A stretch of 44,656 bases of DNA from an uncultured Collinsella sp. Lineage in GTDB: Bacteria; Actinomycetota; Coriobacteriia; Coriobacteriales; Coriobacteriaceae. Both the position numbers and the translations under genes were made by a program. The DNA lies in the NCBI GenBank assembly GCA_900550415.1, contig URSO01000010.1, positions 1-44,656 on the forward strand, in the 5' to 3' direction. Within the stretch, counting starts at the first letter, position 1. Each line of letters starts with the position of its first letter. This document shows positions 25,990 to 33,577 of the stretch, piece by piece. Under the pieces are notes generated by a model that was not told the origin of the DNA, ran no database searches, and worked only from the letters and a program-made list of their open reading frames with translations.

Positions 25990-26748
25990 GTGCTCAAAGC
26001 AGTCGTTTTCGATATGGACGAGACGCTTCTTAGCATCAACCTCAATGCGTTCATCCTTCGTTATTTTAAGGATGTCTCGTCGATGCTCGCGGATATCGGA
26101 CGTCGCAGCCGCGGGGGCACGATGACGCGCCTCGGCACCATCCTGGTCGACCTCAACGCCAATCGCCGCAGCAGCACGGACAATCGCACCAATCTTGAGT
26201 TTTACCAGACCGAGGTCGAGCGCCGGTGCGGCATTTGCCTCTCGGACCCACTTATCTACGAGGCGTTTACCTACTACGATCACGAAGTTCTGCCGTACAA
26301 GAACGATGACATGATCAACGCAAAAGCCATGCCGGGCGCACATGCCGCGCTCCAGGCCGTACAGGATGCAGGACTGCGCTGCGCGCTCTTCACCAACCCC
26401 AGCTTTCCGCAGGGGGCCATCGAATGCCGCATGGGCTGGGGCGAGCTGACAGACGCGCCCTTCGAACTCGTAACGCACATGGGCAACGCCACGCGCTGCA
26501 AGCCCGATGCCACATATTATCTAGAGCAGCTGCAGGTCATGGGGCTCGAGCCACATGAGGTCCTCATGGTGGGCAACGACCCCAAGCGCGATTTCCCCAG
26601 CCCCGACTGCGGCATTCAAACCGCCTATGTGGGCCAAGGAAAGCCCGGCCGCGCCACCTGGCGTGGAACCATGGAAGACTTCGCCCGCGACTTTAACGCC
26701 GTAGCAGAAGCCTTCTACGAGCACCAAATAGCCGACGAACTAAGCTAG
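25990..26748 (+). CDS. HAD-family phosphatase
   Basis: A 252-residue HAD hydrolase. Motif I is VVFDMDETLLS at the N-terminus, motif II is CALFTNPSF, and motif IV is MVGNDPKRDFPSPDCG. A cap of about 90 residues lies between motifs I and II, and it may act on a small phosphorylated metabolite. The start is GTG 25990 with GAAAGG upstream; no ATG fits before motif I. It stands alone, convergent with the deoR-type gene, with element C in the gap. Confidence 0.82.
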   Translation: MLKAVVFDMDETLLSINLNAFILRYFKDVSSMLADIGRRSRGGTMTRLGTILVDLNANRRSSTDNRTNLEFYQTEVERRCGICLSDPLIYEAFTYYDHEVLPYKNDDMINAKAMPGAHAALQAVQDAGLRCALFTNPSFPQGAIECRMGWGELTDAPFELVTHMGNATRCKPDATYYLEQLQVMGLEPHEVLMVGNDPKRDFPSPDCGIQTAYVGQGKPGRATWRGTMEDFARDFNAVAEAFYEHQIADELS

Positions 26749-26763
26749 TCCCCAAATCAGGAA

Positions 26764-26830
26764 TGGGGCGCACGTTTGCCCCACGCTTCGTTACGTGGGC
26801 AACGGCTTGAGGGCAAGATGCGATGCCCCA
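26764..26830. repeat. Structured intergenic element, copy C (divergent)
   Basis: TGGGGC...TTTGCCC (26764-26781) pairs with GGGCAAGATGCGATGCCCCA (26811-26830). A central hairpin CCCACG/CGTGGG (inside 26779-26800) is followed by CAACGGCTTGA, as in the other copies. The GAAAGA box is lost. It sits between convergent gene ends. Confidence 0.6.
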
Positions 26831-26835
26831 GTGTC

Positions 26836-27573
26836 CTAGGCCGTGATCATTTTGACGCGTTCGCCGATTTTGGCGTCGCGCTTGTCGGAAATAACAGTAA
26901 AGCCCTCCAGGTCGCACACCTTTACATTTGAAAACACGTGGAACTTGGAGCTATCGGCGAGTACGTAACTCGCTTGGGAATTCTGCATCACGATACGCTT
27001 TTTGATAGCCTCGGGATAACCTGGCGTCATGATGCCGCGGTCCTCGTCCACCGCGTTGACACCTATAAACGCCCGGTCAAAGTACAGCTCGCGCAGCGCG
27101 CTCTCAACCATAGGACCGGTGAGCGAGCAAGTAACGGGGTTGAAGTCGCCGCCAATTACCACCACCTTAGCAGCAAGCTCGCCCGTAAACCGACATGCAT
27201 AGCCGTTGGTGGTGTAGATAGTCACCGGCTTGTCGACGAGCAGGCTCAGGAGCGCCGTCGCGGTGGTACCGGAGTCGACATAGACCGTCTCACCGTCCTC
27301 GACCTCCGCTGCCGCACGACGCGCGATCAGGTCCTTCTCACTACTCCGCTGCGCGCCCTTTTCAAAGACACTCACCTCGCGAGCCGCAGAATGCAGTTTG
27401 ACCGCACCGCCGGTCAGATACTCGATGCTCCCCCGCTTCTCGAGCTCCTTGAGGTCGCGGCGCAGCGTAGACATCGACACATCGGGCATAAAGGCCGCGA
27501 GCTCATCTATCTTGAGCAGGTCAGCCTCCTTTAGCTTATTAAGAATCAGTTCATGGCGCTCATACGGAATCAT
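26836..27573 (-). CDS. DeoR-family transcriptional regulator
   Basis: A 245-residue regulator with an N-terminal winged helix (IPYERHELILNKLKEADLLKIDELAAFMPDVSMSTLRRDLKELEKRGSIEYLTGGA) and a DeoR sensor domain that binds a sugar phosphate (ETVYVDSGTTATALLSLL, VIGGDFNPVTCSLTGPMVE, FIGVNAVDEDRGIMTPGYPEA). The open frame begins at TTG 27603; ATG 27573 has AAGGAAGGA upstream and is preferred. It lies downstream of the PTS permease and sugar isomerase/epimerase on the same strand, but behind their terminator, so it has its own promoter. It probably controls those genes; this is inferred from position. Confidence 0.9.
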   Translation of the reverse strand: MIPYERHELILNKLKEADLLKIDELAAFMPDVSMSTLRRDLKELEKRGSIEYLTGGAVKLHSAAREVSVFEKGAQRSSEKDLIARRAAAEVEDGETVYVDSGTTATALLSLLVDKPVTIYTTNGYACRFTGELAAKVVVIGGDFNPVTCSLTGPMVESALRELYFDRAFIGVNAVDEDRGIMTPGYPEAIKKRIVMQNSQASYVLADSSKFHVFSNVKVCDLEGFTVISDKRDAKIGERVKMITA

Positions 27574-27631
27574 CGGCGTTCCTTCCTTTTCATCTATTTT
27601 CAAAGTTTAACCTAATCAAGCCAATCAAAAG

Positions 27632-27667
27632 CAAAAAGGGCCGCTGCGATATAAGCAGCGACCCCTT
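27632..27667 (-). terminator. Terminator after the PTS gene
   Basis: On the minus strand AAGGGGTCGCTGC and GCAGCGGCCCTT form a stem of about 12 bp with a TTATATC loop, followed by TTTGC. It separates the PTS gene from the deoR-type gene. Confidence 0.88.
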
Positions 27668-27723
27668 ATTAGATGGAAGTCGGTCTTAGCCTTGGGCTCA
27701 TGACTCGTACCCCCAAAGCAAGA

Positions 27724-29097
27724 CTAGGCGAGCTGATCGTCCTTGTCGGTGAAGATGTAGCCGAGTACGCCGGCGACAACAGCCGAGATAACCATGCCGA
27801 TCATGGCGAAAGCGAAGTTTATCGGATCGGAGGAGACGAAGGCCGGGAACGTAGTGACGGAGCCAAAGACAAAGGCCGTGGTGACGACCTTGAAAAGGCC
27901 GAGGAACGCGCCGCCGCAGGCACCGCCGATGATCTGAGCCAGGAAGAGCTTCTTGTTCTTGACAAGCATGCCGAAGAGCGTGGGCTCGATGATGGCAGAG
28001 AGGCAGATGGTCACGGCACCGGTCATGGCAAAGCTCTTGAGCTTCTGATCACGGGCCTTGAGGAAGACGCCGAGGGCACAACCGATGACGGCAAAGTTGC
28101 AGGCAAAGGTGGCCGGGCAAATGTAGTCGAAGCCGTTGGAGGCGATATTGTTAATCATGATGGGGTTGACGGCCCAGTGAATACCCATCGAGACGAGCAC
28201 GGACCAGCCGCCGCCCACCAGGATGCCAGCAAGCACGTTGGAGCGGGCGATGAGCCAGTTGACCACGAAGGCGATGCCCTCGCCGGCATAGACGCCCAAG
28301 GGGCCGATCACGAGCATGGTGGCGGGAACCATGATAATCAGCGAGACCGCGGGAAGCACGACGAGCTTAAGGGTCTCGGGCACATGCTCATCCAGGAACT
28401 TATAGAGGAACGAGTAAACCCAGATGGCGATGATGGCCGGGATAACGGTGGAGTTGTAGCTCATAAGCACCACGGGGATGCCGAAGAACTCGCTCATGGC
28501 GCCGTTGCCCGCGTCGCCCATCAAGCCGATAAAGTCGGGATAGAGCAGACAGGCGCAGATCAGGGCCGACAGATACGGGCTCGCACCGAAGCGTTTGCCC
28601 GAGGAGAAGCCCAGAAGCACCGGCAGGAAGTAGAACACGCTCATCGAGAGGGTGTAAAGAATGGTGTAGGTGCCCGTACCCTCGGTGATAAGGCCGAGCT
28701 GAACCGCAAGGATCAGCAGGCCGCGGAGGATACCGGAGCCGGCCATGGCGGGCAGCAGCGGAGCAAAGACGCCCGAGATGGCGGAGAAGATCCTGGAGAC
28801 GATGCCCTCATCGGAGGAGGCGCTCGTGGAGACCTCGGCGTCCGAGCCCTTGACAAGCGGCTCGAACTTCTCATAGAGCTTGGGTACCTCGGTGCCAATC
28901 AGCACTTGGTACTGGCCGGCTGAGTTGACGGTGTTGACCACGCCGTCGACCTCCTTGACGGCCGCGTCGTCACACTTGGAATCGTCACGTAGGTTCAGGC
29001 GAAGACGAGTGGCGCAGTGCGTCATGCCCGAGATGTTCTCGGGGCCGCCCACGGCGGCAAGAATGCCCTCGGCAGTAGCTTCCCAATCACGTTTCAT
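27724..29097 (-). CDS. PTS sugar permease, EIIBC (beta-glucoside/sucrose type)
   Basis: A 457-residue fusion of EIIB and EIIC. EIIB (residues 1-85) has its phosphorylated cysteine at C28 in GMTHCATRLRLNL. EIIC (from about 105) has FSAISGVFAPLLPAMAGSGILRGLL and about ten hydrophobic segments ending in VVAGVLGYIFTDKDD. There is no EIIA domain, so it must borrow one from elsewhere. The sugar cannot be read from sequence. The open frame extends to 29172 inside the upstream gene; ATG 29097 with GGGGAGGT in front fits. It lies 7 bases after the epimerase-like gene, so the two share an operon. Confidence 0.9.
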   Translation of the reverse strand: MKRDWEATAEGILAAVGGPENISGMTHCATRLRLNLRDDSKCDDAAVKEVDGVVNTVNSAGQYQVLIGTEVPKLYEKFEPLVKGSDAEVSTSASSDEGIVSRIFSAISGVFAPLLPAMAGSGILRGLLILAVQLGLITEGTGTYTILYTLSMSVFYFLPVLLGFSSGKRFGASPYLSALICACLLYPDFIGLMGDAGNGAMSEFFGIPVVLMSYNSTVIPAIIAIWVYSFLYKFLDEHVPETLKLVVLPAVSLIIMVPATMLVIGPLGVYAGEGIAFVVNWLIARSNVLAGILVGGGWSVLVSMGIHWAVNPIMINNIASNGFDYICPATFACNFAVIGCALGVFLKARDQKLKSFAMTGAVTICLSAIIEPTLFGMLVKNKKLFLAQIIGGACGGAFLGLFKVVTTAFVFGSVTTFPAFVSSDPINFAFAMIGMVISAVVAGVLGYIFTDKDDQLA

Positions 29098-29104
29098 AGA
29101 ATGA

Positions 29105-30043
29105 TTACCTCCCCATAGCGCAGAAGAGCTCGCGCACGAGCGCGGCCGCTGCAAGTGCATCGTTTGCATCAATCACGGACTGTATCTTTTCCTGGCCCAC
29201 ACTTTCCAAGGAGTCATTCATAAGCTTCATCATAGCGAGGTTATGAGCGCACTCCCCTTCCGCATCCTCGATAATTGGGAACGTATCGAAGTAGATAGCG
29301 TGGTCAAAGGCGTATTTCTTGAGATAGAAGAGCATTTCGAGCGTCTTGACAGGCGTAGCCATGCCGATCATGAGTCCGTCGTCCATCACGCCGTAGCCAT
29401 CGTTGAGGTGAATGCCGTAGAGCTTGCCGGCACGACCGAAGATATCGGTAGCCATCGCGGGGTTCTCGTGCTTCATGAGCATGTGACAGTAATCGAGCGT
29501 AACGCCAAGATTCTCGCGGTCCACCGCGTTGAGGATCATGCCGGTGAGGCCCATCGTATCGATATAGGCGTAGCTGCGCTCCTCATAGGGCTTGTACTCG
29601 ATGGAGATATGCAGGTCGGGCGCATAGTCGCAAACCGCCTGGAACGCCTTAACGAGGTTGTCAAACACGCGGGTGTAGTCGATCTGGAAACTGTAGTCAA
29701 AGCCATCATGACCGAGCCAGATCGTCACGGTATCGCCGCCGCAGGTGCGACAGTAATCACAGGCCTCATAGCAGAGCTTAAGTGCCTCCCCAGCGAGCGT
29801 AGGATCCTGATTGCCCAGGTCGCCATTGATAAAGTCGCTGCGAAAGCGAAGAGCAGTGCCGTTGAGCTTGAGGGCATGCGCGTCGAGCTTGTCCTTCATC
29901 TCCTCGGCGGGGATGCCCACCACGTGCTCAGGGTAATTAAGGTCCACATGGGTGAGGCCGACGTGCTGGAACTGGTCGAAGACGCGGTCGATGTTCTTCT
30001 CACCGGTTCGGTAGTAGGAGTTGATGCGGGTTGCGAATTTCAT
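29105..30043 (-). CDS. TIM-barrel sugar-phosphate isomerase/epimerase family protein
   Basis: A 312-residue protein of the AP-endonuclease-2/xylose isomerase-like TIM-barrel family. Metal-ligand-like residues sit in ISIEYKPYEER (Glu), VTLDYCHMLMKHEN (Asp, His), YGIHLNDGYG (His, Asp) and AIYFDTFPI. It likely interconverts a keto- or phospho-sugar. Gene order puts it first in an operon with a PTS permease, which suggests that it processes the sugar that the permease imports. ATG 30043 has AAAGGCAG upstream. Reaction and substrate are not assigned. Confidence 0.83.
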   Translation of the reverse strand: MKFATRINSYYRTGEKNIDRVFDQFQHVGLTHVDLNYPEHVVGIPAEEMKDKLDAHALKLNGTALRFRSDFINGDLGNQDPTLAGEALKLCYEACDYCRTCGGDTVTIWLGHDGFDYSFQIDYTRVFDNLVKAFQAVCDYAPDLHISIEYKPYEERSYAYIDTMGLTGMILNAVDRENLGVTLDYCHMLMKHENPAMATDIFGRAGKLYGIHLNDGYGVMDDGLMIGMATPVKTLEMLFYLKKYAFDHAIYFDTFPIIEDAEGECAHNLAMMKLMNDSLESVGQEKIQSVIDANDALAAAALVRELFCAMGR

Positions 30044-30330
30044 CGCTGAGCTGCCTTTCCTGCAAGGAAACGTTCAAACGGAAAGCCCCGACCGTTGCGC
30101 GCGTTTGGGCAGGCGCCTCTTCCGTAACAACAGTCTATTGCAAGTAATTCTCATTCGCAATCACGTTTTTTCATGCATATTCATAGCTTTTCATAGTAAT
30201 TGGGTAATATACCAGCTTTTACCTGCACTTTTAGTTAATGCAACATTTTGACAATGAGTGAAACTGAATGACTATTCCTGACTCCAACTACCGTTTACCG
30301 TCAAATGCCAACCGTTCACCGGTAAAGAAA
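30044..30330. other. AT-rich promoter region of the sugar operon
   Basis: No gene is evident. The stretch 30136-30260 is far more AT-rich than its surroundings and carries repeated TTTTCATA-like words (TTTTTCATGCATATTCATAGCTTTTCATAG region, 30167-30198). Such repeats are candidates for DeoR-type operator half-sites. Confidence 0.45.
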
Positions 30331-30350
30331 TGCACCTGTCCGCTATGCAG
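30331..30350 (-). terminator. Terminator after the chimeric gene
   Basis: GCACCTGTC and GACAGGTGC form a 9-bp hairpin (30332-30355 including the loop) on the minus strand, followed by ATTTCTTT. The copy at 36881 keeps only the inner part, because the junction removed one end. Confidence 0.7.
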
Positions 30351-30640
30351 ACAGGTGCCTTACAGCCACAAGCACGATGGTTTCAACAGCAAGATGGAGC
30401 GCCCCAGAGCCCCTAGCAGTCGACGACGGTTTTGCCGATCATGATGTTGAGGATCTCGACGTCGGTGTCCTTCATGCCTACACGGCCCACATAGCCCATG
30501 CTGGCAATCGTCTCCTCCACCGTATCCTGGATCAGACCCTCGCCGGCACGGAAACCACGGCACTGCATGGCCATATCGTGGCCCAGAATCGCTGCATCGA
30601 CAGCAGCCGAAATCTTGGCGGCGCAACTTGCCTTGGCGCC
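30336..30640. repeat. 305-bp direct repeat, left copy
   Basis: It aligns without gaps to 36881-37185 (constant offset 6545), with 26 differences by my count (about 91% identity). It covers the last 76 codons of an L-cysteine desulfidase gene and its terminator. Homology stops at GGCGCC (30640), where the membrane-protein gene begins. Confidence 0.93.
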
Positions 30641-31675
30641 CTGTTTGAACCACGTGCGCAGGTCCTCGAGCGTGCTGCCCGCTGCATACACTTTGATTTT
30701 GCGACCACCCCTCGTGGTCACCGTGCAGCGGTCGCCGCTCTCGCTGTTCTCGTGCGCCGTGATCTTCTTGAGGTAATCGCGGCGAAACGCCACGACGCGG
30801 GCGTTGCTTATCTCGATGAACCAATCGTCGTCGACAAGCGAAGTGCCCGTGGCACCTCGGCTTGCTATCTCCTCGGAGAAGGAGAAACCGAGTTCGCGCT
30901 CCTGCCTGCCAATCTCGAGGATGCCGCGGGCCGGCATGCTGAGCATGACCAGGGGAAGCGCGACGCCGATGAGTAGGAACAGGAACGGGATGAGCACGAG
31001 CAGGCGCGCACCCTCGTCGGTGAAGACCGCCATGAAGGCGAGGACGAGCGAGAAGACGAGGGCCATGCCGTTGAAAACAATCGTCAACGGCTTGATGGCA
31101 GACCAACACAGGCCCGCCTTGGTCATGGGACCGTCGATGGCGTCCGAGACTTCGATGCCCTCTTCCTCCAGACGGGCGAGGAGGTTGAGCGAGCACACCC
31201 CCTCGAGGCTTATCGAGCAGAACTTCCGGTCGCCCTCGAACAGGTCGATCCTCATCATCTGCGCGTGAAGCGTTGCACGGGTGATGTTGCCAAACGTCGT
31301 CTCCTTGCGGATGCCGAAGGCGTTACGCGAGAGAATGCGCCCACCGTCCACGTCGATACGCGGGATGCTCAGCAAGGCCCAGATAGCCATACCCGCGAGC
31401 GCCATGGCATGACCGAACCACACAAGTTCGTGGTCCCACTCGCCCAGCGAGACGCCCTGCCAGACGTAGACACCCAGCATGAGCAGTTCGAACGCGACGG
31501 CGCAGCAGGCGATGATCGTGCGGATGGCTGCGGGCATGCGCACCGAGAAGCAATCGAGGCTGTCCGTTGCCTCGCTGCGCTCGCGCGCGCCGCGGCGGGC
31601 GACCCATGCAGTGAGCGGGCCGACGATGAACACGGTCATACCGACGCGCAGAATGGATTCGAGCAGATTACTCAT
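30413..31675 (-). CDS. Chimeric gene: membrane protein fused to the L-cysteine desulfidase tail
   Basis: A 420-residue open frame with two origins. Residues 1-345 look like a membrane protein with hydrophobic segments near 10-25, 53-75, 85-105 and a pair around 195-250. These alternate with soluble segments resembling bacterial PH-like domains (WFIEISNARVVAFRRDYLKKI and GRKIKVYAAGSTLEDLRTWFKQ). Residues 346-420 (GAKASCAAKISAAVDAAILG onward) match the last 75 residues of the desulfidase at 36958-38280 with two changes. The join is in frame at the edge of the 305-bp repeat, so the membrane protein has lost its own end. The start is ATG 31675 (or GTG 31684). Function is unknown; the product may be non-functional. 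Confidence 0.8.
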   Translation of the reverse strand: MSNLLESILRVGMTVFIVGPLTAWVARRGARERSEATDSLDCFSVRMPAAIRTIIACCAVAFELLMLGVYVWQGVSLGEWDHELVWFGHAMALAGMAIWALLSIPRIDVDGGRILSRNAFGIRKETTFGNITRATLHAQMMRIDLFEGDRKFCSISLEGVCSLNLLARLEEEGIEVSDAIDGPMTKAGLCWSAIKPLTIVFNGMALVFSLVLAFMAVFTDEGARLLVLIPFLFLLIGVALPLVMLSMPARGILEIGRQERELGFSFSEEIASRGATGTSLVDDDWFIEISNARVVAFRRDYLKKITAHENSESGDRCTVTTRGGRKIKVYAAGSTLEDLRTWFKQGAKASCAAKISAAVDAAILGHDMAMQCRGFRAGEGLIQDTVEETIASMGYVGRVGMKDTDVEILNIMIGKTVVDC

Positions 31676-31828
31676 AGGGGCCACCGCCTCGGGCTCTGGA
31701 GATTAACTGCAGGAAACGCTGCCAGAACGATGGGATGCGCACAACGTAAGGAGCCGCGTATCGGCAAGCGGCGGCATCGCAATCGCCCGGCGAACAGATG
31801 ATGATCGGCGCCGGGCCAGACGAATTAA
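31676..31828. other. Short spacer after the MFS terminator
   Basis: I see no gene here; it should hold the promoter of the membrane-protein gene. A weakly structured GC-rich stretch lies at 31760-31830. Confidence 0.35.
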
Positions 31829-31878
31829 ACAAAAGGGTGGTCGACGGCGCCCTCGCAGGCGCACCGTCGACCACCCTT
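31829..31878 (-). terminator. Terminator after the MFS pump
   Basis: AAGGGTGGTCGACGG (31833-31847) and its exact complement (31864-31878) form a 15-bp stem capped by a second GC hairpin. On the minus strand TTTTGTTT follows. Confidence 0.92.
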
Positions 31879-31932
31879 CACGTCGCAGCGACCCTACGAG
31901 CCGTCCGAAACGAAACGCACTCCGCCAGAGCG

Positions 31933-33183
31933 CTACCCAATCTTGCGGATGCTCGGGATCGCCCAGGTGATGCCTGCTAGGATCACCATTGCAGCACCGA
32001 TGAGCACGAAGCACGCGCTTACGCCGATGGCGTCCGCGAACAAGGTCGATGCGACGAGCCCCACGGGCATAGCCCAGCTGCAGACCGCTCCGTACAGACC
32101 GAAGACGCGGCCCATGCACTCGGGATCGACGCGCTCCTGCATGAGCGCCATCTGCGGCGCGCTGTACAGCGGACTCGAGACCCCCATCGCGAACGTAAGC
32201 CCCAGAAACACAACGAGCGCGGAAGGGGGCACGAGGCCGCCCGCGAGCGTGCCCGCTCCGAAGAGGCCGATGGCCAGCGTGCACGAAAGCGCGCGGTTCT
32301 TAAGGCCACCCGTCGCCCCGATCCAGCCGCTCGCCGCGATCATGCCGACCGAGAACGCGATCTCCGCGATAGCCGACTGCGTAGTGGTGCCCCCAAAATG
32401 GTCGAACACCATGAGCGGGAACAGCGCGGATATGGGCGAGAACAAGACCGAGAAGGCGAAGCCTATCCAGAGCATGGCGAACAGACCGTGATGGCGTTTG
32501 AGCTCGCGGTACCCGTTGGCCGTCTCCAATAGGAAGGCCCGCACCGCGCGGTGCGACGCCTCGGCGTTCTCCTCGGGCGTATGGCGCTCGGGCGCCGGCG
32601 TCTTGATGCCGGAGGTCGCCACCGCGATGCTCGCGAGCACCGCGCCGGCGACATCGAGCGCGATCATGAAGGTCAGACCAAACGCCGGGTAAACCACCGC
32701 GGCGATGGCGTTGCCGATGATATAGCTACCCGACTGCATGAACTGCAGCATGCCCGCCAGCTTGCCGAGCACCTCGGGCGGGGCGATGAGCGGTGTGAGC
32801 GCGTTGAAGGCGGGCGTATGGAGCGTGCTGCCCAGCGCACGGACGAACAGCACCGCCGCCACAACGGCGACAGAGAGGTCGCCCCGAAGCGAGCCGAAGA
32901 CAAGCGTGAGGCTCACGGCCGCGATGAAGAGATCGGCGCCGATCATGAGACGCTTGATGGACGTGCGGTCCACGATGGTGCCCGCGAAGGCGCCGAGGAG
33001 CGCCATGGGCAAGAAGGCCGCCAGGCTCACGAACGACAGGGCGCTCGCGGAGCCGGTGGTGAGGGTGACGTGCCAGATGAGACCCATCTGCAGAATGGAG
33101 CTCGTGAGCACGGAGAAGAACTCGCCGATCCAGACGATGGCGAGCGAGCGCTTCCAAGAAGCGCAGGGATTCGGTTGTGTCAT
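31933..33183 (-). CDS. MFS efflux pump, Mef-like (probable macrolide exporter)
   Basis: A 416-residue 12-helix MFS protein of the DHA3/Mef kind. The first helix reads SLAIVWIGEFFSVLTSSILQMGLIWHV, and motif A-like AGTIVDRTSIKRLMIGADL lies in loop 2-3. The C-terminal half includes MGVSSPLYSAPQMALMQERVDPECMGRVFGLYGAV, a stretch that Mef-type pumps share. A short leader reading MLASMRIWL precedes it, and that strengthens the macrolide assignment because mef and msr genes are controlled by leaders containing ASMR. ATG 33183 has AAAGGA in front. It lies inside the inserted block and ends in a strong terminator. Substrate range is inferred, not proven. Confidence 0.85.
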   Translation of the reverse strand: MTQPNPCASWKRSLAIVWIGEFFSVLTSSILQMGLIWHVTLTTGSASALSFVSLAAFLPMALLGAFAGTIVDRTSIKRLMIGADLFIAAVSLTLVFGSLRGDLSVAVVAAVLFVRALGSTLHTPAFNALTPLIAPPEVLGKLAGMLQFMQSGSYIIGNAIAAVVYPAFGLTFMIALDVAGAVLASIAVATSGIKTPAPERHTPEENAEASHRAVRAFLLETANGYRELKRHHGLFAMLWIGFAFSVLFSPISALFPLMVFDHFGGTTTQSAIAEIAFSVGMIAASGWIGATGGLKNRALSCTLAIGLFGAGTLAGGLVPPSALVVFLGLTFAMGVSSPLYSAPQMALMQERVDPECMGRVFGLYGAVCSWAMPVGLVASTLFADAIGVSACFVLIGAAMVILAGITWAIPSIRKIG

Positions 33184-33246
33184 GGAATAATCCTTTGATG
33201 CGATCGGTGGTATGCAGCGAAGTACCGGTCGCTCACGCGACCGTGG

Positions 33247-33276
33247 CTAGAGCCAAATCCTCATGGAAGCAAGCAT
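33247..33276 (-). CDS. 9-residue regulatory leader peptide (MLASMRIWL)
   Basis: ATG CTT GCT TCC ATG AGG ATT TGG CTC TAG lies 63 bases before the MFS start, with a strong ribosome site GGGGAG seven bases upstream. The peptide resembles the MTASMRLR-type leader peptides that stall ribosomes on macrolides ahead of mef/mel and msr genes (established knowledge). Directly after it, CGGTCGC-GTGA-GCGACCG forms a 7-bp hairpin before the MFS ribosome site. I infer macrolide-induced control of the pump. Confidence 0.72.
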   Translation of the reverse strand: MLASMRIWL

Positions 33277-33330
33277 GGTGCAGCTCCCCTTTCCAAATCT
33301 CGAGGTAAACCTTCAGCCGTGAGTGGGGCT

Positions 33331-33359
33331 ATTATAGGGACTTGCGAGCCAAGATGCAA
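33331..33359 (-). promoter_or_regulatory. Promoter of the leader-MFS transcript
   Basis: On the minus strand, TTGCAT (33354-33359) and a consensus TATAAT (33331-33336) are 17 bases apart. Transcription would start about 50 bases before the leader ATG. Confidence 0.65.
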
Positions 33360-33435
33360 CAGGAAGACCTCTACGGAGCGTAGATGCCGGGCGCCCCGAA
33401 CCACTTATGCCATGAGAGACGGCATCCGATTCTCC

Positions 33436-33464
33436 TTGACTTGGTCTCAATGTGATATCACAAT
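33436..33464 (+). promoter_or_regulatory. Promoter with internal palindrome before the SPFH gene
   Basis: TTGACT (33436-33441) and CACAAT (33459-33464) are 17 bases apart. The perfect 12-base palindrome TGTGATATCACA (33451-33462) covers the spacer and the -10. A bound repressor would block the promoter; the Arc-like or XRE products of this block are candidates. Confidence 0.6.
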
Positions 33465-33577
33465 GCAATCAGCAGTCGCACGGACTGCTCGGGGACTCGC
33501 CTCCTCCCCATCGCAATCTGGAGCGCGGCGCCGGGGACGTCACGCAAACGCCGGCGCAGTCGTGAAAGGAACTCACA

